Of a stretch of DNA of 6,459 bases, positions 1 to 4,083 are shown piece after piece; position 1 is the first letter of the stretch, and every line of letters starts with the position of its first letter. The translations under genes were made by a program, and so were the position numbers. Under the pieces are notes generated by a model. That model saw nothing but the letters and a program-made list of their open reading frames with translations. It had not been told where the DNA came from and searched no databases. This DNA comes from Planctomycetales bacterium (GTDB taxonomy: Bacteria; Planctomycetota; Planctomycetia; Isosphaerales; Isosphaeraceae): the NCBI GenBank assembly GCA_027451455.1, contig DAIDJI010000331.1, positions 1 through 6,459 on the forward strand. The letters run 5' to 3'.

Positions 1-136
1 GCATGCGGATCATGCCGACCGAAACGCCGCCCTGAACATCAGGGCTCTCGCCAACCGTAAGCTGGCGATAGAACTGGAAAGCCGCCCGATCCATCGGGCG
101 GTCTAACCGGAAAGCTCCCCGCTTCAGGGGGGGGTT
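1..136 (+). ncRNA. Putative omega RNA (reRNA) 3' scaffold of the TnpB element, partial
   Basis: In characterised TnpB systems the guide RNA is transcribed from the 3' part of tnpB through the right end of the transposon, and it finishes with a guide of roughly 16-20 nt taken from the flanking DNA. Here that places the scaffold across the end of tnpB and the CTCCCC/GGGGGG hairpin (115-134). The guide would begin just after the element end, somewhere near 137. This call rests on gene position and one hairpin only. The scaffold's 5' end is off the window or undefined, and no expression evidence exists. Confidence 0.3.
2..106 (+). CDS. tnpB: TnpB C-terminus (RNA-guided endonuclease of IS200/IS605 or IS607 family), 5'-truncated by window
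   Basis: The frame beginning at base 2 reads HADHADRNAALNIRALANRK and ends in TAA after 34 codons. Segments of the form GH-x-x-x-ADRNAA-x-NI are the hallmark C-terminus of TnpB. They follow the second CxxC of the zinc ribbon and carry the last RuvC catalytic aspartate, here the Asp at 17-19. TnpB proteins are transposon-encoded nucleases guided by an RNA made from the element's right end, and they are ancestral to Cas12. Only the tail is visible, so it cannot be told whether the gene is intact or which transposase accompanies it. The 21 residues after the NI motif are a normal length for this family. The motif match is strong; the IS605 versus IS607 assignment is open. Confidence 0.88.
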   Translation, partial: HADHADRNAALNIRALANRKLAIELESRPIHRAV

Positions 137-153
137 GCTTACGGATCTCAGGT

Positions 154-165
154 CGGGATGTCCCG
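154..165. repeat. Short inverted repeat CGGGA-TG-TCCCG between element end and cupin stop
   Basis: CGGGATGTCCCG is a perfect 5-bp inverted repeat around TG, or a 4-bp stem with an ATGT tetraloop. It lies about 30 nt beyond the stop of the cupin gene, which is read from the other strand, and about 20 nt from the insertion-sequence hairpin. It could be a weak terminator for the cupin transcript, but there is no T-run on the minus strand, so an intrinsic terminator is not established. It could also be chance in GC-rich DNA. Confidence 0.25.
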
Positions 166-196
166 CCAGAGGGACTCGGAATTTCGGAACCTCCAC

Positions 197-577
197 TCAA
201 TCGAACCACTCATCGGCCGGGTCAAAGGGCGGAACGACGACGTTCAGGAGAGTCATCCGGCCAACCGCACGATGCCGGACGCCGGGCGGGATCAGGACCG
301 CGTGCCCTGGTCCGACCGGCGTGCGCTCTCCGTCCAGTTCGATGGCGGCGCCGGTGTTGCACTCCAGAATGTAATAGATCTCGGTGTGTTCGCGGTGATA
401 GTGAGTTCGGGCGTCGATCTCAATCTCGACGCGATGGACGCTGGCTGGCGCATCGGGGACATCGGCGAAAGCGCGGCGGGCCCAGCCGCACGGGCAGCGG
501 ACCGGCTCGATCGCGGAGTAGTCGGCGACGACGGGCGCGGCTCTCTCAGATTTGTCCTCGTCTGTGGCTGGGCTCAA
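197..577 (-). CDS. Small single-domain cupin protein
   Basis: The gene encodes 126 residues and starts at TTG (577-575). The start is chosen because AGGAGG (591-586) sits 8 nt upstream, and no in-frame ATG or GTG lies near it. Cupin motif 1 is visible as H59-Y-H61-x4-E66, followed by G76. Motif 2 is G91-x5-P97-P98-G99-x2-H102. H59, H61, E66 and H102 are the expected metal ligands, so it is probably a metal-binding jelly-roll protein. It has no signal peptide and should be cytoplasmic. An unusual CPCGW stretch (28-32) precedes the barrel, and the protein ends in an acidic-aromatic FDPADEWFD tail. Small cupins act as sugar isomerases, epimerases, dioxygenases or ligand-binding proteins, and the sequence does not decide between these. 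It is transcribed divergently from the dehydratase gene, which suggests but does not prove a shared pathway. Confidence 0.85.
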   Translation of the reverse strand: MSPATDEDKSERAAPVVADYSAIEPVRCPCGWARRAFADVPDAPASVHRVEIEIDARTHYHREHTEIYYILECNTGAAIELDGERTPVGPGHAVLIPPGVRHRAVGRMTLLNVVVPPFDPADEWFD

Positions 578-585
578 GGAATCAT

Positions 586-591
586 CCTCCT
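586..591 (-). promoter_or_regulatory. Ribosome binding site AGGAGG deciding the TTG start of the cupin gene
   Basis: On the minus strand AGGAGG is followed by 8 nt and then TTG. This is a full anti-16S match at ideal spacing. It argues against the much longer upstream extension of the frame (to 937), which would cross the divergent promoter region and run through unconserved-looking sequence. Confidence 0.75.
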
Positions 592-617
592 TTTTCCGTA
601 TGCTTTGATGGATTACA

Positions 618-630
618 CCCTGGCTCAGGG
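618..630. repeat. Inverted repeat CCCTG-GCT-CAGGG next to the cupin -10-like box
   Basis: A perfect 5-bp inverted repeat around GCT abuts the TGTAAT -10-like hexamer (617-612, minus strand). It is placed where a regulator could cover the cupin promoter. Its short arms make chance occurrence quite possible. Confidence 0.25.
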
Positions 631-723
631 CAATCGGGACCGTCCGGCCGCTTACGCTCACGGGAAGGCTCCTCACTCGCCGGTAGCCGGCATCGTCCCG
701 CGCGTTTTCGTCGGCGCCAACTC

Positions 724-735
724 GGTTCCGGAACC
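724..735. promoter_or_regulatory. Perfect 12-nt palindrome GGTTCCGGAACC, possible operator
   Basis: GGTTCCGGAACC reads identically on both strands and lies near the middle of the divergent region, 146 nt from the cupin start and 201 nt from the dehydratase start. Dimeric sugar-responsive regulators bind such dyads, but no regulator gene is in the window and no second copy of the site is seen. The operator role is inference. Confidence 0.3.
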
Positions 736-924
736 TCGTTGGGGTGTATGGCCCCGGAGTTCTCAGGCTCGATCGACCCCAGAAGGACCAGGAAGCCCAT
801 CCTTCGGTCGAGAGGGCATCCCACCGATCAGCGAGTCGTTGCGGTTCACCAGCGGACGGGTTAGATTGACCCAGCCGAGATGGTTCATCTTCCCCGCCTT
901 CATAACGATGCGACTCCGCCGAAA

Positions 925-928
925 GGAG
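925..928 (+). promoter_or_regulatory. Ribosome binding site GGAG of the dehydratase gene
   Basis: AAAGGAG is followed by 8 nt and ATG at 937. This supports the start that yields a signal peptide directly at the N-terminus, over the in-frame ATG at 880, which would place 19 unrelated residues before it and has no good binding site. Confidence 0.7.
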
Positions 929-936
929 CCCGATCA

Positions 937-2286
937 ATGGATCGCCGTGAAGCCCTTGGCTGGCTGTCGGCCGGCGGACTTGGCCTGCTCTCCCCTGCGG
1001 CCCGCGCCGCTCAGGAGACCTCCACGGCCGCGACTCGCGGCCTGCCTCCGCTCAAGATCACCGACATCAAAACGATCCTCACGGCCCCCAATCGCATCCG
1101 ACTGGTGATCGTCAAGGTGATGACCAGCGAGCCAGGCCTTTACGGGATCGGATGCGCGACGTTCACCCAGCGCGCCCGGGTCGTGCAGACGGCCATCGAC
1201 CAGTATCTGAAGCCCTTTCTCACCGGCCGCGACGTTGATCAGATCGAGGATATCTGGCAATCGTCGTATGTCAGCTCGTACTGGCGGAACGGTCCCGTGC
1301 TGTTCAATGCCATGAGCGGTGTCGACATGGCCCTGTGGGACATCAAGGGGAAGCGGGCGAGCATGCCCTTGTATCAGCTACTGGGTGGAAAGTGCCGTTT
1401 TGGTGCGGCGCTCTACGCTCACGTGAACGGACGTAGCATCAAGGAGGTCGAGGACAACGCGCGCGCGGCGATGGCCAAGGGATATCGCCACGTCCGGGTC
1501 CAGATCGCAATCCCAGGGCTGTCGACCTATGGGACACAGGTCGCCGACGCCAATCAGCCGGCTCGCTATGAGATGTCGAGCCCGACCGAGCCGAAAGAAA
1601 TCTGGGAGCCAGGGCCGTACCTGCGGACCGTGCCCAGGTTGTTCGAGCACCTGCGAACCACGCTCGGAGAGGAGGTCGAGATGCTGCACGACGTCCACGA
1701 GCGGATCACACCGGCGCAGGCCGTCTCGCTCTGCAAGGAGCTGGAGAGATACCACCCCTTCTTCATCGAGGACCCGCTGCCGCCCGAGGAAAAAGACCAC
1801 TTTCACCTGATTCGACAGCACTCGACCGTCCCGATCGCAATGGGAGAGCTGTTCAACTCGCAGCAGGAATACCTCCCGCTCATCGCCGGCCGATTGATCG
1901 ACTTCATCCGGATTCACATCTCACAGATCGGCGGCCTGAGCCCGGCGCGGAAGGTGGCCGCGCTCTGCGAGTTCTTCGGCGTGAAGACGGCCTGGCACGG
2001 TCCCGGCGATGCCTCACCGGTAGCACACGCGGCGCAACTCGCGCTCGAACTGGCGAGCCCGAATTTCGGCATTCACGAGGGTTACGTCTTCCCGGCCGTA
2101 ACCCGCGATGTCTTCCCCGGCACGCCCGAGGTCAAGAACGGTTATCTCTACGCGCGTGAGGCGCCAGGCCTCGGCATCGATATCGACGAGAAGCTTGCCG
2201 CGAAGTACCCCGTGAGCGACGATCCGCCGTTCGACTTCCGATGGGGAATGACCCGACGGCGCGACGGCACCGTGATCCGACCCTGA
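937..2286 (+). CDS. Exported mannonate/galactonate dehydratase-like protein (ManD/RspA family, enolase superfamily)
   Basis: The protein has 449 residues. Residues 1-25 resemble a twin-arginine signal (DRREALGW, a hydrophobic GGLGLL core, then an ARA-A cleavage-like site), so the mature enzyme would act outside the cytoplasmic membrane. Residues ~39-150 fit the enolase N-terminal capping domain and ~155-420 the barrel. Family landmarks are GVDMALWDIKGK (128-139), YAHVNG (160-165), LHDVHE with D252 and H254, FFIEDP with E278, MGELFNS with E304, and WHGPGD with H354. D252, E278 and E304 are the expected Mg2+ ligands; H254 and H354 are likely acid/base residues. This pattern is that of ManD/RspA proteins, which dehydrate D-mannonate or D-gluconate to 2-keto-3-deoxygluconate; many members have weak or unknown activity. 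The family is about 400 residues, and the excess here is the leader. It lies 33 nt ahead of the permease gene and is probably co-transcribed with it. The exact substrate is unknown. Confidence 0.9.
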   Translation: MDRREALGWLSAGGLGLLSPAARAAQETSTAATRGLPPLKITDIKTILTAPNRIRLVIVKVMTSEPGLYGIGCATFTQRARVVQTAIDQYLKPFLTGRDVDQIEDIWQSSYVSSYWRNGPVLFNAMSGVDMALWDIKGKRASMPLYQLLGGKCRFGAALYAHVNGRSIKEVEDNARAAMAKGYRHVRVQIAIPGLSTYGTQVADANQPARYEMSSPTEPKEIWEPGPYLRTVPRLFEHLRTTLGEEVEMLHDVHERITPAQAVSLCKELERYHPFFIEDPLPPEEKDHFHLIRQHSTVPIAMGELFNSQQEYLPLIAGRLIDFIRIHISQIGGLSPARKVAALCEFFGVKTAWHGPGDASPVAHAAQLALELASPNFGIHEGYVFPAVTRDVFPGTPEVKNGYLYAREAPGLGIDIDEKLAAKYPVSDDPPFDFRWGMTRRRDGTVIRP

Positions 2287-2319
2287 TTGTCCCTGAAATC
2301 GAGGCCAGCCTCAGTACCC

Positions 2320-3954
2320 ATGAACTGGACCCAAAATTATGACCCGCTGGGCTCCTGGCCGCTCTCGGTGATGGTCGCTGCGCTGCCGGTAGCGACCCTC
2401 TTCTTCGCGCTGGTGGTGCTCAGGCTGCGGGTCTGGATGGCGGCGATGGCAGGCTGCCTGATCGCGGTTCTGCTGGCGAATCGCGTCTTCGGAATGCCGA
2501 TGGCCATGGTCGCCTCGGCCGGCGGGATGGGGGTCGTCTTTGGGATGCTCCGGATCGCCTGGATCATCATCACCTCCATCTTCCTGTACAACGTCGCCGT
2601 GGAGACCGGTCAATTTGGGGTGATGAAAGAATCGATTGCGGGCCTGTCCAGGGACCGCCGACTCCAGTTGATCCTGATCGCCTTCTGCTTCGGTGCGTTT
2701 CTGGAAGGGACAGGCGGCGGCGGTGCGCCGGTGGCCATCGCCGGCTCGTTCCTGATCGGCCTCGGCTTCGACCCGTTCCAGGCGGCGACCCTCTGTCTGC
2801 TCGCGAACACGGCTCCTGTCGCCTGGGGCGCCGCCGGGACGCCGATCCGAACGCTGACATCCGTGACAGGACTACCCGAGTCGGCCCTCTCCGCGATGAC
2901 CGGCCGAATCCTCCCGCCAGTCTCGGCGATCCTGCCGCTCTGGCTGGTCCGAAGCATGGTCGGCTGGCGCGAGACTCGTGAGGTCTGGCCGGCGCTGGTC
3001 GTCAGTGGGCTCTCGTTTGCCGGGATGCAATTCTACTGGTCGAACTACCAGGAATCGGGGCTGGTCGACATCGTCGCGGCGCTGGTCTCCCTGCTGGCGA
3101 TGGTCGGATTCCTGAAAATCTGGCGGCCCAAAACGATTCTTGAGAATCCCGGCACCCCTCCGTCATCAACGAACCCTGATCACTCAATCGGAGCCGTCCT
3201 GAAGGGGTGGTCGCCGTTTTTACTGGCCTCGGCGCTGATCTTCGCCACAGCCGATCCCAGGGTGGCCGCATTTCTGAACACGAACGACCTGAAGCGCCCG
3301 GTGCCAGGTCTGCACCGGGCCGTATGGCGGGTCCCGCCGGTTGTCTCCGAGCCGACGGCCGAGGACGCGATCGTCGATCTGAATGTGGCCTCGCTCCCCG
3401 GGACGGCTGTCCTGATCGGGGGCATTCTGGCGGGGCTGATGCTCGGGATGGCCCCGGCGCGGATCGCCCGGACCTTCGGCCGAACCGTCGTGCAGCTCGG
3501 CCCCTCGCTGGTAGCGATCAGCTTCATGGTCGGGCTTGCCTACGTGACCAAGTATTCGGGGATGGACACAGTTCTCGGGTTGAGCCTGACGAGGACCGGC
3601 CCGGCCTACCCATTTTTCGGGACGATGATTGGCTGGCTGGGCGTGGCTCTCACGGGGACCGACGCCGGCTCCAACGCGCTGTTCGGCAACCTCCAGCGGG
3701 TGACGGCCGAGCGACTGGGACTCGACCCGATCCTGATGGCCTCGGCGAATTCGAGCGGGGGAGTGATGGGGAAGATGATCGACGCGCAATCGATCGTCGT
3801 TTCCAGCACGGCGACGCATCAGATCGGCCGCGAGGCGGAAATCTTCCGGTTCGTCCTCTGGCACAGCCTGGCGCTCGCGGCGATCGTCGGCGGGATCGTG
3901 ACACTCTACGCCTTCGCGATGCCCTGGGTCATCCCCTTGCCACCGGCGGGCTGA
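2320..3954 (+). CDS. L-lactate permease (LctP/LldP family)
   Basis: The protein has 544 residues, close to the ~550 of E. coli LldP. The ATG at 2320 is chosen because MNWTQNYDPLGSWPLS matches the usual start of this family. The frame stays open back to a TTG at 2287 directly after the previous stop, but that start has no binding site. The chain is hydrophobic, with about a dozen membrane segments. Conserved blocks are FGAFLEGTGGGGAPVAIAG (124-142), LLANTAPVAWGAAGTPI (160-176), PGLHRAVWRVPPVV (329-342), TGTDAGSNALFGNLQ (445-459) and ANSSGGVMGKMIDAQSIVV (476-494). The family imports lactate, and often glycolate, by proton symport. A hydrophilic stretch lies at ~268-297. GAGG is 15 nt from the start, a poor site, so translation may be coupled to the dehydratase upstream. 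Membership is clear; transport of lactate itself rather than a related hydroxy-acid is assumed from the family. Confidence 0.92.
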   Translation: MNWTQNYDPLGSWPLSVMVAALPVATLFFALVVLRLRVWMAAMAGCLIAVLLANRVFGMPMAMVASAGGMGVVFGMLRIAWIIITSIFLYNVAVETGQFGVMKESIAGLSRDRRLQLILIAFCFGAFLEGTGGGGAPVAIAGSFLIGLGFDPFQAATLCLLANTAPVAWGAAGTPIRTLTSVTGLPESALSAMTGRILPPVSAILPLWLVRSMVGWRETREVWPALVVSGLSFAGMQFYWSNYQESGLVDIVAALVSLLAMVGFLKIWRPKTILENPGTPPSSTNPDHSIGAVLKGWSPFLLASALIFATADPRVAAFLNTNDLKRPVPGLHRAVWRVPPVVSEPTAEDAIVDLNVASLPGTAVLIGGILAGLMLGMAPARIARTFGRTVVQLGPSLVAISFMVGLAYVTKYSGMDTVLGLSLTRTGPAYPFFGTMIGWLGVALTGTDAGSNALFGNLQRVTAERLGLDPILMASANSSGGVMGKMIDAQSIVVSSTATHQIGREAEIFRFVLWHSLALAAIVGGIVTLYAFAMPWVIPLPPAG

Positions 3955-4083
3955 TAGGTGGCTACCTCAGTTTGAGGACGCCACGTCGCGGGCCATCCCA
4001 CCCTTGAAGTCCATCCCCACGCCTGACTTACCCGATCTACCTGCACGCCCATGTGTTCGAAAGCGCAAAAAGAGGCATCCGAG
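3955..4083 (+). other. Intergenic leader before the hydrolase-like gene
   Basis: These 129 nt hold the hairpin at 3958-3984 and then a C-rich stretch with no clear promoter. TTGAAG (4004-4009) resembles a -35 box but has no matching -10 at normal spacing. AGAGG near 4070-4074 lies about 8-9 nt before the ATG at 4084 and is the likely ribosome binding site. An in-frame ATG at 4051 is also present but has no binding site and would add 11 residues ahead of the signal peptide. Confidence 0.4.
3958..3984 (+). terminator. Hairpin just after the permease stop; possible terminator or attenuator
   Basis: GTGGC (3958-3962) pairs with GCCAC (3980-3984), and CCTCA (3965-3969) pairs with TGAGG (3973-3977). 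This gives 10 base pairs with a 2x2 internal mismatch and a GTT loop, starting 4 nt after the stop. No T-run follows, so it is not a classical intrinsic terminator. It may protect or end the dehydratase-permease transcript, or only lower read-through into the next gene. Confidence 0.45.

Larger units (their letters stand above)
1..140 (+). mobile_element. Right end of a TnpB-carrying insertion sequence (approximate boundary)
   Basis: The TnpB reading frame stops at 106 and is followed at once by a G/C-rich hairpin. CTCCCC (115-120) can pair with part of the eight-G run (127-134) around the loop GCTTCA. IS200/IS605 elements end with a subterminal hairpin shortly after tnpB, with the cleavage site a few bases further out. 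The element end is therefore placed near 135-145, but the exact base cannot be fixed without an empty site or other copies. There is no terminal inverted repeat or target duplication to look for, because these elements transpose as single strands without making them. The left end lies outside the window. Confidence 0.6.
578..936. promoter_or_regulatory. Divergent intergenic region between cupin and dehydratase genes
   Basis: No convincing gene is seen in these 359 nt; the open frames here have poor, arginine/proline-rich translations typical of shadows. The region must hold the promoters of both flanking genes. On the minus strand TGTAAT (617-612) matches five of six bases of a -10 box, about 35 nt upstream of the cupin start, but no good -35 is spaced from it. 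On the plus strand TTGCGG (839-844) and TAGATT (863-868) form a weak pair with an 18-nt spacer. Short inverted repeats are at 618-630 (CCCTG-GCT-CAGGG), 679-691 (GCCGG-TAG-CCGGC) and 724-735 (perfect palindrome). Promoter calls in planctomycetes by E. coli consensus are unreliable. Confidence 0.45.

Noticed and set aside
741..755. GGGG-TGTATGG-CCCC potential hairpin
   Set aside because: Four-base arms of a single base type are expected often by chance in DNA of this composition.
582..824. 80-codon minus-strand frame in the divergent region
   Set aside because: Its translation is rich in Arg, Pro and Glu, has no recognisable domain, and lies where promoters of two genes are expected.
839..868. 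TTGCGG-18 nt-TAGATT as a promoter for the dehydratase
   Set aside because: It matches only three and four of six consensus bases with a long spacer, so it is mentioned within the intergenic entry but not called as a site.
578..937. N-terminal extension of the cupin frame to an ATG at 937
   Set aside because: The added 120 residues look like non-coding translation, overlap the dehydratase start region, and are made unnecessary by the TTG start with AGGAGG.
158..1108. 316-codon plus-strand frame across the cupin gene and intergenic region
   Set aside because: It is antisense to the cupin, which has clear metal-binding motifs, and overlaps the dehydratase start in another frame. Its product is low-complexity in places and unlike any family I know.
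3207..4007. 266-codon plus-strand frame overlapping the permease
   Set aside because: It is an Arg/Asp/Gly-rich shadow of the permease, which carries conserved family blocks throughout the same stretch.
4004..4032. TTGAAG as the -35 of a promoter for the hydrolase-like gene
   Set aside because: No acceptable -10 lies 15-19 nt downstream.
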